A stretch of 64,000 bases of DNA, taken from NCBI GenBank assembly GCA_001786575.1, contig MFRW01000011.1:557-64556 (forward strand), read 5' to 3'. The notes under the pieces are model-generated. The model was given only the letters and a program-made list of their open reading frames with translations. It searched no databases and was not told the DNA's origin. The stretch is from Candidatus Moranbacteria bacterium RIFCSPHIGHO2_01_FULL_55_24 (lineage in GTDB: Bacteria; Patescibacteria; Paceibacteria; Moranbacterales; UBA1568). Below are positions 13,961 through 21,909 of this stretch, piece after piece. Every line of letters starts with the position of its first letter. Within the stretch, counting starts at the first letter, position 1. Position numbers and translations under genes: made by a program.

Positions 13961-14752
13961 TTATGCCTTCTTTGGCGCTTCTTTGCCCGCGAGGATCGCC
14001 TTCCCCAAGTAGCCCAAAAGCAGGCGGAGTGACGAAAGCGCGTCATCGTTTCCGGGAATCGGATAGTCGATGAAGCTCGGATTCGTATTGGTATCGACGA
14101 TACCGACGAGCGGAATCTTCAACTTGCGCGCCTCCTGGATGACGAGCTCGGCTTCTTTGGCATCAGCGATGACGATCGCTCCTGGCAATTCGGTCATTTC
14201 CTTGATGCCGCCGACTTTCTTCTCGAGACGTTCGATCTCTTCCATCTTCTTGGCCTGCTCGAATTTGGTGTACTTCTTGAATTCACCGGCAGCGAGCATT
14301 TCTTCCGAATCCTTGAGATGCTTGGCGCGGCCACGGATGCATTTCCAGTTCGTCAGCGTTCCGCCGAGCCAGCGATCGGTAACGAAGTGTTCCCCCAGAC
14401 GGTTCGCGAGCGAGCGGACAGTCTCATGCGTCTGCTTCTTCATCCCCACGAAAAGTACCGGTTTGCCGTTCTTGGCGACTTCGGCGAGGAAATTCGCCGC
14501 TTCTTCCAGCTTCTGGGCCGTCTTTTCGAGATCGATGATATTGATGTTCTTCCGAGTGGTGAAGATGTACTCGTCCATCTGCGGATGGCGGCGCGACTTC
14601 AAGTGGCCGAAATGAACACCTGCCTTCAGGAGCGACTCCAGGCTTCCGTCGAGGGAAGCAAAATCAAACGAAGCGAAATAGGCTTCTTTCACCTCTTTGG
14701 CAACCTTTTGCGGCGCTGCCGAATCCGTCGTGGCTTGGTTAGCCTCGGTCAT
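13961..14752 (-). CDS. rpsB: 30S ribosomal protein S2
   Basis: Small-subunit body protein, 263 residues. The core begins near residue 43 with AGVHFGHLKSRRHPQM and includes FVGMKKQ, DRWLGGTLTN and the Ile/Pro-rich VDTNTNP...IPGNDDA end. About 40 extra N-terminal residues replace the usual short start. It is first in the rpsB-tsf-TPR operon behind a leader of about 170 nt, which is long enough for autoregulation by S2 as known in other bacteria. Confidence 0.98.
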   Translation of the reverse strand: MTEANQATTDSAAPQKVAKEVKEAYFASFDFASLDGSLESLLKAGVHFGHLKSRRHPQMDEYIFTTRKNINIIDLEKTAQKLEEAANFLAEVAKNGKPVLFVGMKKQTHETVRSLANRLGEHFVTDRWLGGTLTNWKCIRGRAKHLKDSEEMLAAGEFKKYTKFEQAKKMEEIERLEKKVGGIKEMTELPGAIVIADAKEAELVIQEARKLKIPLVGIVDTNTNPSFIDYPIPGNDDALSSLRLLLGYLGKAILAGKEAPKKA

Positions 14753-14926
14753 AATGGTTCTTCCTTAGATTGATTAACACCTACTCTTCCTGCACGAAGG
14801 CCCGGAACGCTCCCTCACAAAGGAAAAAGCGTCAGGAAAGGGCTTTCAAAAGAAAAGTATGACTGATTTTCTGCTCTTGCTCTGCCCGAAAGGATAGGAG
14901 CTGAATAAAGAGAAAATACAGGGAGA

Positions 14927-14954
14927 AGTATAGCAAAATCTGCTCTCTTGTCAA
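14927..14954 (-). promoter_or_regulatory. Promoter of rpsB-tsf
   Basis: On the minus strand TTGACA (14949-14954), a 16-bp spacer and TATACT (14927-14932, preceded by TGC) drive rpsB. Its -35 box occupies the same bases as the -35 of the divergent rpmE promoter. Confidence 0.85.
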
Positions 14955-14976
14955 TTTTCTCCTCCTGTGTTAGACT
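14948..14976 (+). promoter_or_regulatory. Promoter of rpmE
   Basis: TTGTCA (14948-14953), a 17-bp spacer ending in TGT, and TAGACT (14971-14976, extended -10) lie 60 bp before rpmE. The core TTGTCAA is read as a -35 on both strands. Confidence 0.65.
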
Positions 14977-15035
14977 TGGCCATACGTTTGGAGAAACCAG
15001 CATACTTTTTAGTGCCTATTTACTAAACCCTCGTT

Positions 15036-15329
15036 ATGAAGACAGGAATCCACCCCCAGTATCATGAAAAATCGGTTATTTCTTGCGTCTGCGGAGCCGT
15101 ATTAGAGACAGGCTCTACCGTCGAGAAAATGAACACGGAAATCTGCTCCCAGTGCCATCCGTTCTACACTGGCAAGAAGAAGTTCATCGACACGACCGGT
15201 CGCGTCGACCGCTTCAAGCGCCTGACCGAAAAGGCTGCAGCTACCCGTACCCTTCGTAAGAAGACCGTGAAGCCGAAAGCCGAGAAGAAGGCTGAAAAGG
15301 CCCAGGAAAAGGCCGCTGCCAAGAAGTAG
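15036..15329 (+). CDS. rpmE: 50S ribosomal protein L31 with Lys/Ala C-terminal tail
   Basis: A 97-residue protein. The first about 68 residues are a zinc-binding L31 with MKTGIHPQYHEKSVISCVCG and CSQCHPFYTGKKKF (C17, C19, C37, C40). The remaining about 29 residues are a KKAEKAQEKAAAKK-like tail not found in typical L31. It precedes prfA, the common bacterial rpmE-prfA-prmC arrangement, with a terminator between. Confidence 0.97.
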   Translation: MKTGIHPQYHEKSVISCVCGAVLETGSTVEKMNTEICSQCHPFYTGKKKFIDTTGRVDRFKRLTEKAAATRTLRKKTVKPKAEKKAEKAQEKAAAKK

Positions 15330-15386
15330 CGTCTTTTCGGCGTTCCTTTTTTCCTGTTTCCTTCTCCCCTATCCCCTACAACGCCG

Positions 15387-15422
15387 ATCCCGACCCACAT
15401 TCCTCCTTGGTCGGGATTTTTT
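15387..15422 (+). terminator. Terminator after rpmE
   Basis: The stem ATCCCGACC/GGTCGGGAT with a 13-nt loop is followed by a run of T. Confidence 0.85.
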
Positions 15423-15436
15423 GTAGGATTCCGGGG

Positions 15437-15442
15437 TATAAT
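15437..15442 (+). promoter_or_regulatory. -10 box upstream of prfA
   Basis: A perfect TATAAT lies 23 bp before the prfA ATG, just after the rpmE terminator. No convincing -35 is seen at the right spacing. Confidence 0.5.
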
Positions 15443-15464
15443 GCCTCTATAAACGACTCATCCT

Positions 15465-16559
15465 ATGTATGACTTTCTAAGCGACATCGAGAGAGAATAT
15501 CGCGATGTCTCCGCACAACTCGAAGACCCGGCCATTTTGAGCGATCCCAAAAAGATCGCTGTTTTAGGCAAGCAGAAAACCGATCTCGACACAGTCATGG
15601 CGCATGTGGTCCGCTACCGCGCTATCGAGAAAAGCATGCATGACAATGCGGAACTGACGCATGATGAGAGCGCGGATCCGGAATTGAAAGATCTCGCTAT
15701 GGAGGAAAACATCGTCCTCGCGGAGGAAAAGACCGAACTCGAAAGCATCCTCAAGCGCCTCCTCCTCCCGAAGGATCCTTTCGACAACAAAGACATCATC
15801 GTGGAAATCCGGGCCGGAGCCGGCGGGGACGAGTCCAGCCTGTTCGCAGCCGAGCTCTATCGCATGTACCTCCATCACGCCGAACGCATGGGCTGGCGCA
15901 CCGAGCTCCTCCACTCCAACCAGACGGAAGTCGGCGGCTTCAAGGAAGCGGTTTTCGAGATTACCCGCGGCTCAAGCGATGTATCCGTCTACCAGCACAT
16001 GAAGTACGAGTCCGGGGTGCACCGGGTACAGCGCGTGCCGGCAACCGAGAAATCCGGCCGCATCCATACCTCCACCGCTACCGTAGCTGTCCTGCCGCAG
16101 GCCGAGGATGTGGAAATCTCCATCAATCCGAGCGATCTGCGTATCGATACCTTCTGCTCATCGGGCCCAGGCGGACAGTCGGTCAACACCACTTACAGCG
16201 CTGTCCGCATCACCCACCTTCCCTCCGGACTGGTCGTAAGCTGCCAGGACGAGAAATCCCAAATCAAGAACCGCGAACGGGCCATGAAGGTCTTGCGCTC
16301 CCGCCTCCTCCAGCTGGAAGAAGACCGGCAGGCCAAGGAATTGGGCGACGCGCGCCGGAGCCAGATCGGCACCGGGGACCGGAGCGAGAAGATCCGCACG
16401 TACAATTTCCCCCAGGACCGCATCACCGACCACCGCATCCACGAATCCTGGAGCGGTATCCACGACATCTTGAACGGCAATCTCTCCCAGATCCTCACCG
16501 CCCTTGAGAACGAAGACATCCGCCGCAAGCTCGAAAAGCAGGCCGAAAAAAGCGCATGA
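15465..16559 (+). CDS. prfA: Peptide chain release factor 1
   Basis: Recognises UAA and UAG and triggers peptide release. At 364 residues it has the standard length. The PxT codon-recognition motif (PAT, residues 192-194) marks RF1 rather than RF2, and the catalytic GGQ is at 236-238 within SGPGGQSVNTTYSAVR. The gene ends in TGA, one sign that this organism keeps UGA as a stop and should need RF2 elsewhere. Its stop overlaps the start of prmC by 4 nt. Confidence 0.98.
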   Translation: MYDFLSDIEREYRDVSAQLEDPAILSDPKKIAVLGKQKTDLDTVMAHVVRYRAIEKSMHDNAELTHDESADPELKDLAMEENIVLAEEKTELESILKRLLLPKDPFDNKDIIVEIRAGAGGDESSLFAAELYRMYLHHAERMGWRTELLHSNQTEVGGFKEAVFEITRGSSDVSVYQHMKYESGVHRVQRVPATEKSGRIHTSTATVAVLPQAEDVEISINPSDLRIDTFCSSGPGGQSVNTTYSAVRITHLPSGLVVSCQDEKSQIKNRERAMKVLRSRLLQLEEDRQAKELGDARRSQIGTGDRSEKIRTYNFPQDRITDHRIHESWSGIHDILNGNLSQILTALENEDIRRKLEKQAEKSA

Positions 16560-17440
16560 CCGTCGCAGAACTCCAAAACCGTTTCCTTCAAAGCAGAGTC
16601 CTCGCTCCCGAGGACTTTTTCGTGCTGTTGGAATGCGCCACAGGGAAAGACAAGACTTTTCTCCTCGGACATCCGGAATACGCCTTAAGCGCCGCGGAGC
16701 TCCGGAAAGCCGAGAGCTTTTTCACCCGTAGAATCGCTCATGAGCCGGTCGCATACATCATCGGCAGCAAGGAATTCTTCGGGGAACGCTTCAAAGTGAC
16801 TGCAGATACCCTCATCCCCCGGCCGGAAACGGAAATCCTCGTCGAAACGGCACTAGAATACCTGAAGGAGCGCGCCCGCTTGACCGAGCGCGGGCTCGAC
16901 ATCGTCGATATCGGCACTGGAAGCGGCGCGATCGCAATCACGCTTGCGAATCATGCTCCCGAAAACACAGGGGACGAACGTTTCCGTTTCTTTGCGAGCG
17001 ATCTGTCTGCTGCCGCTCTCGCTGTAGCGCGCGAGAACCAGGAGCGTATCGGTACGAAAAACACTCTGACATTCCTCGAAGGCAATCTGCTGGAACCCTT
17101 CATACCCTTCGCATCATCCGATCGCGATCTCGTCATCACGGCCAACCTTCCCTACGTAAGCGAATCATTATACGAGGAATGCGCGCCGGATGTGCGCCTC
17201 TTCGAACCGAAAGGTGCTCTCGTAAGCGGGCTACTCGGCCTCGACCACTACCGATCGCTCATCGGACAATTATGCCTCCTTGCAAAACCGAAACGCCTCT
17301 CTCTTTTCTTGGAGATAAGTCCCGAACAAGCGCCTCTCATACGCGACATGCTCGAGACCGCCTGGCCTCACGCCGCTATCCGCATTATTCCTGATCTAAG
17401 CGGCAAAGCGCGCGTCGCTATCTGTCACATCTCTTCCTAA
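16556..17440 (+). CDS. prmC: Release factor glutamine methyltransferase
   Basis: Methylates the glutamine of the GGQ motif in release factors using S-adenosylmethionine. It is 294 residues with an N-terminal helical domain and then a Rossmann methyltransferase with DIGTGSGAIAI (about residues 122-132). The catalytic motif reads ANLPYV rather than the canonical NPPY, keeping Asn and the Pro-Tyr. It is translationally coupled to prfA through an ATGA overlap, the standard pairing of enzyme and substrate. Confidence 0.95.
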   Translation: MTVAELQNRFLQSRVLAPEDFFVLLECATGKDKTFLLGHPEYALSAAELRKAESFFTRRIAHEPVAYIIGSKEFFGERFKVTADTLIPRPETEILVETALEYLKERARLTERGLDIVDIGTGSGAIAITLANHAPENTGDERFRFFASDLSAAALAVARENQERIGTKNTLTFLEGNLLEPFIPFASSDRDLVITANLPYVSESLYEECAPDVRLFEPKGALVSGLLGLDHYRSLIGQLCLLAKPKRLSLFLEISPEQAPLIRDMLETAWPHAAIRIIPDLSGKARVAICHISS

Positions 17441-17456
17441 ATAAGGCCTTTTAGAC

Positions 17457-17487
17457 GCAAAAAATCCCCATAACGGGGACTTTTTGC
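17457..17487. terminator. Terminator between prmC and the convergent H1-like gene
   Basis: GCAAAAAATCCCC pairs with GGGGACTTTTTGC around a short loop, with A- and T-rich arms that serve both directions. Confidence 0.8.
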
Positions 17488-17513
17488 ATTTTAACCAAAC
17501 GAGGAATCAGAAA

Positions 17514-17636
17514 CTATTTGCGCTTCTTAGAAGCCTTCTTTTTGGTTGCTTTTTTGGTGGTCTTTTTTACAGCCTTCTTCTTGGTTGCCTTCTTTGCAAC
17601 CTTCTTTCTCTTAGCTGCTTTCTTTTTTGCTGCCAT
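17514..17636 (-). CDS. Histone H1-like Lys/Ala-rich small DNA-binding protein
   Basis: A 40-residue protein, read by hand: MAAKKKAAKRKKVAKK, then ATKKKAVKKTTKKATKKKASKKRK. It consists almost only of Lys, Ala, Thr and Val, like the tails of histone H1 and the bacterial Hc1/Hc2 family, which bind DNA by charge. Its reality is supported by a near-perfect Shine-Dalgarno (AAGGAGGTGA) six bases before the ATG, a TATAAT promoter and inverted repeats upstream. The reverse strand also has a long frame, but it encodes a low-complexity Leu/Phe/Cys run and is rejected. Confidence 0.75.
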   Translation of the reverse strand: MAAKKKAAKRKKVAKKATKKKAVKKTTKKATKKKASKKRK

Positions 17637-17669
17637 AGTACTCACCTCCTTCTAAAACTTCTCTGCACA

Positions 17670-17685
17670 TGCATGAGTTCATGCA
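17670..17685. promoter_or_regulatory. Inverted repeat in the leader of the H1-like gene
   Basis: TGCATGAGTTCATGCA has perfect 7-bp arms with a 2-bp centre. It lies 34 bp before the start codon in the transcribed leader and is a candidate operator or RNA hairpin. Confidence 0.45.
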
Positions 17686-17744
17686 ACAGACAGACGAAGT
17701 ATTTTTATTTTCTCACCACACGATTTATTTTCTATCGATGTGTG

Positions 17745-17776
17745 ATACAGAATGTTTTCTGTATATTTTTATTATA
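17745..17776 (-). promoter_or_regulatory. Promoter with start-site inverted repeat for the H1-like gene
   Basis: The minus strand has TATAAT (17771-17776), and 16 bp further upstream a weak -35 (TTTGCA). Immediately after the -10 lies a perfect inverted repeat, ATACAGA/TCTGTAT with a 6-bp centre (17745-17764), which spans the expected transcription start. This is the geometry of a repressor operator. Confidence 0.55.
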
Positions 17777-18183
17777 CTCTTTTTTTTGCAAATGCAAAGA
17801 GAAAAATAAATACTGTCAATACTTTGCAAGCGTCAAGAAGAAAAAATTTCAAGAATATGTTTCGCGGATCGTTCATAATCAAAAAATATTTCTGAAAGAG
17901 AAAATTTTTCTCGCGCTAAAGAGTTATGAAAAAATTTCGGCACAAGAGGAGAGCGTGCGACTCATAGGCAGTCTCCGAAAGAAGCGGCCGGAACCTCCGA
18001 AAAGAGTCTTTATTAGCCCATAAAACGGGAGTTTTGTCTCCGTTGCGCGGAAAAACGAAAAACCCTACCATAGAAGACAGAAGAGGTCGATCACGCCGGC
18101 CGATCCGGCCGGCGTCATCGCTTCAACGTAAGCGGTACTTTTCCAATCATCCATAATGAACTAGAAAGAGAGGTGCATACACC
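17777..18183. other. AT-rich intergenic region upstream of the H1-like and 198-residue genes
   Basis: No gene is supported here. It holds an AT-rich stretch (17780-17940), a weak hairpin ACGGGAG/CTCCGT near 18026-18045 and a perfect GC-rich inverted repeat ACGCCGGCCG/CGGCCGGCGT at 18093-18115. A possible -10 (CATAAT, near 18152) and an AGAGAGGTG ribosome-binding stretch precede the gene at 18184. Confidence 0.5.
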
Positions 18184-18780
18184 ATGGACAACCAAGAAAT
18201 ACACGAGGATGCGCAGAGCCAAGCGAAAGCCTGGATTCAGGAAAATCTCCGCATCATCGTCAGCGTATTCATCGTCGCCGCTATCGCTCTCGGCATCTAC
18301 TCGTACTCGCAGCGTACCGAAATCGGCAGTCAGGAAGACGAGATCGCCCAACTCCTCGACACGAAGGGTGGTGAGGAAGAAACAGCTCAAGACATGGATA
18401 AAGACGGCGCAGTGACTTCTGCCACTACTGTAAAGAGTGAGGCGGGAGCCAAGGCCGTCGCTCCGGAATTGAGTCGCGAGACCGAAACTTCCTTCATCGA
18501 GCAGGCAGAGCGCGGCAATGGCACGACGCACCTAGCAAGACGCGCGCTTCTCCATCAGCTCGAAAAGAACCCTGACTCTTCGCTTACCGCGGAGCACAAG
18601 GTCTACATCGAGGATTATCTGCGAAAGAATGTCGGCTTCAGCGGCAGAGTGACCACCGATACTTCGATCGAGTTCTCCAAAGACCTCATCCAGCAAGCTA
18701 TCGACCACTCGAAAACCTTAAACGACAGACAGCTGAATAACCTGAAACAGTATTCGCGAAATGTCAGTGCGTATCGCTAG
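18184..18780 (+). CDS. Single-span membrane protein, unknown
   Basis: A 198-residue protein with a short cytoplasmic start, one membrane helix (about residues 23-42, RIIVSVFIVAAIALGIYSYS) and a soluble extracytoplasmic region. That region has an acidic, low-complexity stalk and a helical C-terminal half. I recognise no family. The coding call is supported by the ribosome-binding site, the membrane pattern and a good terminator after the stop. Confidence 0.75.
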   Translation: MDNQEIHEDAQSQAKAWIQENLRIIVSVFIVAAIALGIYSYSQRTEIGSQEDEIAQLLDTKGGEEETAQDMDKDGAVTSATTVKSEAGAKAVAPELSRETETSFIEQAERGNGTTHLARRALLHQLEKNPDSSLTAEHKVYIEDYLRKNVGFSGRVTTDTSIEFSKDLIQQAIDHSKTLNDRQLNNLKQYSRNVSAYR

Positions 18781-18826
18781 AATCGTCAGTATCGATTGAA
18801 AAACCGTTCTTTCTCTACAGTTACAG

Positions 18827-18858
18827 AATAAAAGCTCCGCAACGGCGGAGCTTTTATT
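18827..18858. terminator. Bidirectional terminator
   Basis: AATAAAAGCTCCGC pairs with GCGGAGCTTTTATT around an AACG loop, between the converging 198-residue gene and the DUF192 gene, whose stop codon it touches. Confidence 0.85.
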
Positions 18859-19354
18859 ATGGCCGGAAACGCCCTTGGAGCACTACTTCGTCCCCTCTTT
18901 CCAGGCCGTCAGCCTCACCGGCGGGGAGCTCGACGACCGCATCGGCCGGGACATCGGACACCATGATCTTCTCGCTCTCGGCCGGAACGCGCCGCTCGAT
19001 CCAGACCACCTTCTCCCCATCAAGCCAGATGATATCCAGCGGGAAGCGCATCCCTCGCATCCAGAAAGAGTACCGTCCCGGCTTTTCGAAGACGAAAAGC
19101 ATCCCGCAGCCTGTACAAAGATCCTCTCTCTCCGAAAGACCCTTCGCGCGTTCCGCCTCGCTCCTGGAAACTTCGAGGGTGTACTCCTTCCCCGAAAACG
19201 AAAGGGTTGCCGTCTGTTCCGCTTTCTCGGGGAAAAACTTTCCCAGGAAAAGCAGGCAGCCTCCCGCCGAGAAGACAATGAGCGCAGAAAGAAATGCCCG
19301 GAAAATCAGCTTCTTCCGGTCCGCTCTTTGAAAGTCAGCATTCGGCTGGTTCAT
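18857..19354 (-). CDS. DUF192 family membrane-anchored protein
   Basis: A 165-residue protein with one N-terminal membrane helix (about residues 18-40) and a DUF192 domain (about 50-165). The domain carries the family signatures EVSRSEAERAKGLSER, GMLFVFE, FWMRGMRFPLDIIWLD and the V-P-A...V-E-L-PAG end. DUF192 proteins are small exported or envelope proteins without an established function. The ATG at 19354 overlaps the stop of the upstream transferase gene by 4 nt (ATGA). A much longer open frame through 20005 is only the antisense-free extension inside that gene and is not used. Confidence 0.88.
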   Translation of the reverse strand: MNQPNADFQRADRKKLIFRAFLSALIVFSAGGCLLFLGKFFPEKAEQTATLSFSGKEYTLEVSRSEAERAKGLSEREDLCTGCGMLFVFEKPGRYSFWMRGMRFPLDIIWLDGEKVVWIERRVPAESEKIMVSDVPADAVVELPAGEADGLERGDEVVLQGRFRP

Positions 19355-20394
19355 AATACGCTGTCTTTGTTTCTTTCCAGCGTCCGCGTCTTTACTTCCA
19401 CGAAAAAGAGGAAAGAGAAGATGGTGCCCAAAACCAGGATAAGTGCCGCGAATTTCCCGAGCGCCTGGGTAGAAAGCGCTACGCCGGCAATGAACGTCGT
19501 CACCCCGTAAAAAGACCATGCGATCCGCTTCTCTGACCAGCCGAGCGCCTGGAGCCGATAGTGGAGGTGGCGCATATCGGGCTGGAAGATCGAAGTGTGT
19601 GAACGCAGGCGCTTCAAGATCACCCACAGAGCATCGGCTATGGGGAGAGAAAGCACGAGGAGCGCGGTCGCGATCTTCGTACCGGCGATCACTGCGAGGA
19701 TAGCGACCAGAAAGCCTAAGAAAAGCGCGCCGGTCGTGCCGGCAAGGATACGTGCCGGAAAGAAATTGAAGAGCAGGAATCCGAATGCCGCCCCAGCCCC
19801 TGCGAGAGCCAGGATAGCGATCGGCGGCTGATTCACCTCCGGCTGGAGGCTCAAGAGAAACATCGTAAGGAATACCAGGAAGCTCACCCCGCCGAGAAGG
19901 CCGTCGAGGCCGTCGAGCCAATTTACCGCGTTCAAGACCAGAAGCACCCAAGCTAAGAGCAGAAGGAAGCTCGGGAGAAGGAGCGCCTCGCTGGTGAAGA
20001 ACCATGCCCCTCCGAAAGGATTCGTGACCGAGAGGATGCGGACGCCGAAAAGGAAGATGGCAACTACGAGCGCTACCTGGAAGAAGAGCTGCAGTTTCCA
20101 GTCGGCTTCGAAGAAATCATCCCAAAGGCCGAAAAAAAGAATGAGAAGCGAGCAGACGATGAGCCCGATGATCTCTTTCGTGAGAACCAGGTGCGGATCG
20201 AGGAATACTGCCAAAGAAAACGCGATGATAAGAGCCACCCCTCCCAGACGGGGTACTTTTGCCTTGTCTCGATGCCGCAATCCCTGGCGCCACTCGCTCT
20301 TCCGGAAGAATGGGAGCAGGAGAAAGAGAGAAATGCTTCCCAAACAGAACGCCAGTGCGATCAGGAAAGGCGGTATATAGAGGGCCATAGGCAT
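19351..20394 (-). CDS. WecA/MraY-type undecaprenyl-phosphate sugar-1-phosphate transferase
   Basis: A polytopic enzyme (347 residues, about ten membrane helices) that transfers a UDP-sugar phosphate to the polyprenyl carrier. Family motifs are GLWDDFFEADW (the Asp pair), NAVNWLDGLDGL (the N-x-x-N-x-x-D-G-x-D-G pattern) and a cytoplasmic DMRHLHYRL loop. That loop corresponds to the H-x-H-H loop of WecA/TagO rather than MraY, so a glycan-initiating role is more likely than lipid I synthesis. It is coupled to DUF192 downstream and begins 4 nt after the 134-residue protein. Confidence 0.87.
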   Translation of the reverse strand: MPMALYIPPFLIALAFCLGSISLFLLLPFFRKSEWRQGLRHRDKAKVPRLGGVALIIAFSLAVFLDPHLVLTKEIIGLIVCSLLILFFGLWDDFFEADWKLQLFFQVALVVAIFLFGVRILSVTNPFGGAWFFTSEALLLPSFLLLLAWVLLVLNAVNWLDGLDGLLGGVSFLVFLTMFLLSLQPEVNQPPIAILALAGAGAAFGFLLFNFFPARILAGTTGALFLGFLVAILAVIAGTKIATALLVLSLPIADALWVILKRLRSHTSIFQPDMRHLHYRLQALGWSEKRIAWSFYGVTTFIAGVALSTQALGKFAALILVLGTIFSFLFFVEVKTRTLERNKDSVL

Positions 20395-20397
20395 TCC

Positions 20398-20802
20398 CTA
20401 GTAGTTGATGAAGGCGATGCTTGCGCTTGCAATCGCCACGCCGACACTCATGAAACCCATCGCGAGGAGAAGCAGATAAGCCGCTACCCGCTCGCGCTCC
20501 TTATAGAAAGAATAGGCCAGAAAGACATGCCCCAAGAGAAGCACTATCCCGATCAGAGGGAGCACGTATGCTTGCCACCAGACGCCGAGCAAATCGACTC
20601 CGAAATAGACGTTGTAATGAAGAACGATAGGCGCTTCGCGCGGCTGGATGAAAAAAAGCAGTGCCACGATGCTTCCCAGAAGGAAAAACCCGTTCCCGAT
20701 AAGTAGGCTCCGAACAAGCGAGTTCTCAAAGAAACGCGTCTCGCGGAGCGCCTCGCTGACCGGAGCTTCCCACACTTCTTTTGTCTTTGAGAAGAATTTC
20801 AT
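20398..20802 (-). CDS. Small three-helix membrane protein, unknown
   Basis: A 134-residue protein with three predicted membrane helices (about residues 32-52, 76-97, 108-130) and an external loop LHYNVYFGVDLLGVWWQAY between the first two. I do not assign a family. It is 8 nt from rmuC and 4 nt from the WecA-like gene, so it belongs to this operon and may work in envelope assembly (inference). Confidence 0.75.
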   Translation of the reverse strand: MKFFSKTKEVWEAPVSEALRETRFFENSLVRSLLIGNGFFLLGSIVALLFFIQPREAPIVLHYNVYFGVDLLGVWWQAYVLPLIGIVLLLGHVFLAYSFYKERERVAAYLLLLAMGFMSVGVAIASASIAFINY

Positions 20803-20809
20803 GGCACTG

Positions 20810-21889
20810 TTATTCTTCTTTCACTTCGCTCGCGGGAAGTTCCAGTTCCTCTTCCCCTCCACCGATCCGAGCGTTTTCGAGATAATCCGTTACGCGCAGC
20901 ATATGCTTCTCGGCGTCTTCGTACTTCTTCCGTGCGTTGCCCAGGTGTCCGCCGAGCACTTCGAATTCACGTGAGAATTTCTCCTGCTCGCGGGAAAGGC
21001 GCCCCAGCTGCGACATGATCTCCTTGGCACGCTTCTCTACCTGCATCCCCTGGAGCCCGAAGAGGATCGTCCGCATGTACGCGTAGAAAGAATTCGGGGA
21101 AACCGGAATGACGCGCCGGGCGGCAAAGTATGAGAGCAATCCCTGATCATCCTCATCCTTGATAATCGTCTCATAGTAGACATTCTCGGCCGGGATATAC
21201 ATGAGCGCGAAGTCGAGCGTCCCTTCTTCCGGCACGATATACTTGCGCGCGATAGCATCGACATGCTTCTTCACGTCCTGGTAGAACACCTTGCGAGCAG
21301 TCCGGCGCTCTCCATCCGCGGTCGCCGTGACGATACGTTTGAAGTTCTCGAGCGGGAATTTCGAATCGATACTGATCGTCCCGCCCTTGAGAACGATCAA
21401 GGCATCGACGATTTCGCCGCTTTTGAAGGCATGCTGGAGGAAAAAGTGCTCTTTCGGAAGCATCTGTGTCAGCAGGTCCTTCAAAAGGAGCTCCCCGAAC
21501 CCTCCGCGGATCTTCGGTGCCTTGAGAATCTCCTGAAGGCTCGCTACTTCTTTTCCTACCTCGAGGATCTTCTCGCTCGAATGGCGCATCGTCTCCAAAG
21601 TACGCTGGACATCGGCATACGAGCGTGCCGCGCCATCCAGGCGCTGATCCAGGCGTTCGGCATTGTTGTTCAAGCGCTGGTCAAGCGTCGTCTGGAAGCT
21701 CGCCAGCTGCTGGTTCAGCGAGGTAGCCATGTAATGCATCTTCTCTTCGAAGCCCTTGCTCATACGCTCCACCCGTTCCTCGAGGCCGTCTTCGGAAATT
21801 GCGCCTTTTTTGCCGCGAAAAGAAAACGCTAGCCAGGAAGCGAGGCTAGCCAGGAAAACTCCTATGAGAAAAAAGCCCCAGGGTTCCAT
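20810..21889 (-). CDS. rmuC: DNA recombination protein RmuC family
   Basis: A 359-residue protein with an N-terminal membrane helix (about residues 4-24), a long coiled coil (30-130) and the RmuC nuclease-like domain. That domain is marked by IRGGFGELLLKDLLTQMLP and the GTISIDSKFPLENF segment with its acidic and Lys residues. RmuC limits inversions at short inverted repeats in E. coli; its biochemical activity is inferred from its restriction-endonuclease-like fold. It leads the minus-strand group running to DUF192. Confidence 0.9.
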   Translation of the reverse strand: MEPWGFFLIGVFLASLASWLAFSFRGKKGAISEDGLEERVERMSKGFEEKMHYMATSLNQQLASFQTTLDQRLNNNAERLDQRLDGAARSYADVQRTLETMRHSSEKILEVGKEVASLQEILKAPKIRGGFGELLLKDLLTQMLPKEHFFLQHAFKSGEIVDALIVLKGGTISIDSKFPLENFKRIVTATADGERRTARKVFYQDVKKHVDAIARKYIVPEEGTLDFALMYIPAENVYYETIIKDEDDQGLLSYFAARRVIPVSPNSFYAYMRTILFGLQGMQVEKRAKEIMSQLGRLSREQEKFSREFEVLGGHLGNARKKYEDAEKHMLRVTDYLENARIGGGEEELELPASEVKEE

Positions 21890-21909
21890 AGAAAAAAGAC
21901 TCTAATGCG

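Noticed and set aside
15465..17440. Recoding of UGA as glycine or tryptophan (as in some CPR lineages)
   Set aside because: Several conserved genes end at TGA with family-typical C-termini (prfA, map, the WecA-like gene), so UGA is a stop here.
17484..18023. A 179-residue plus-strand frame rich in Leu, Phe and Cys
   Set aside because: Its first part is the complement of the Lys codons of the H1-like gene, and the rest crosses AT-rich intergenic DNA. The minus-strand gene has a strong ribosome-binding site.
19355..20005. N-terminal extension of the DUF192 frame to 20005
   Set aside because: It overlaps the WecA-like gene, is Arg/Pro-rich and lacks any domain; the ATGA-coupled start at 19354 is better.
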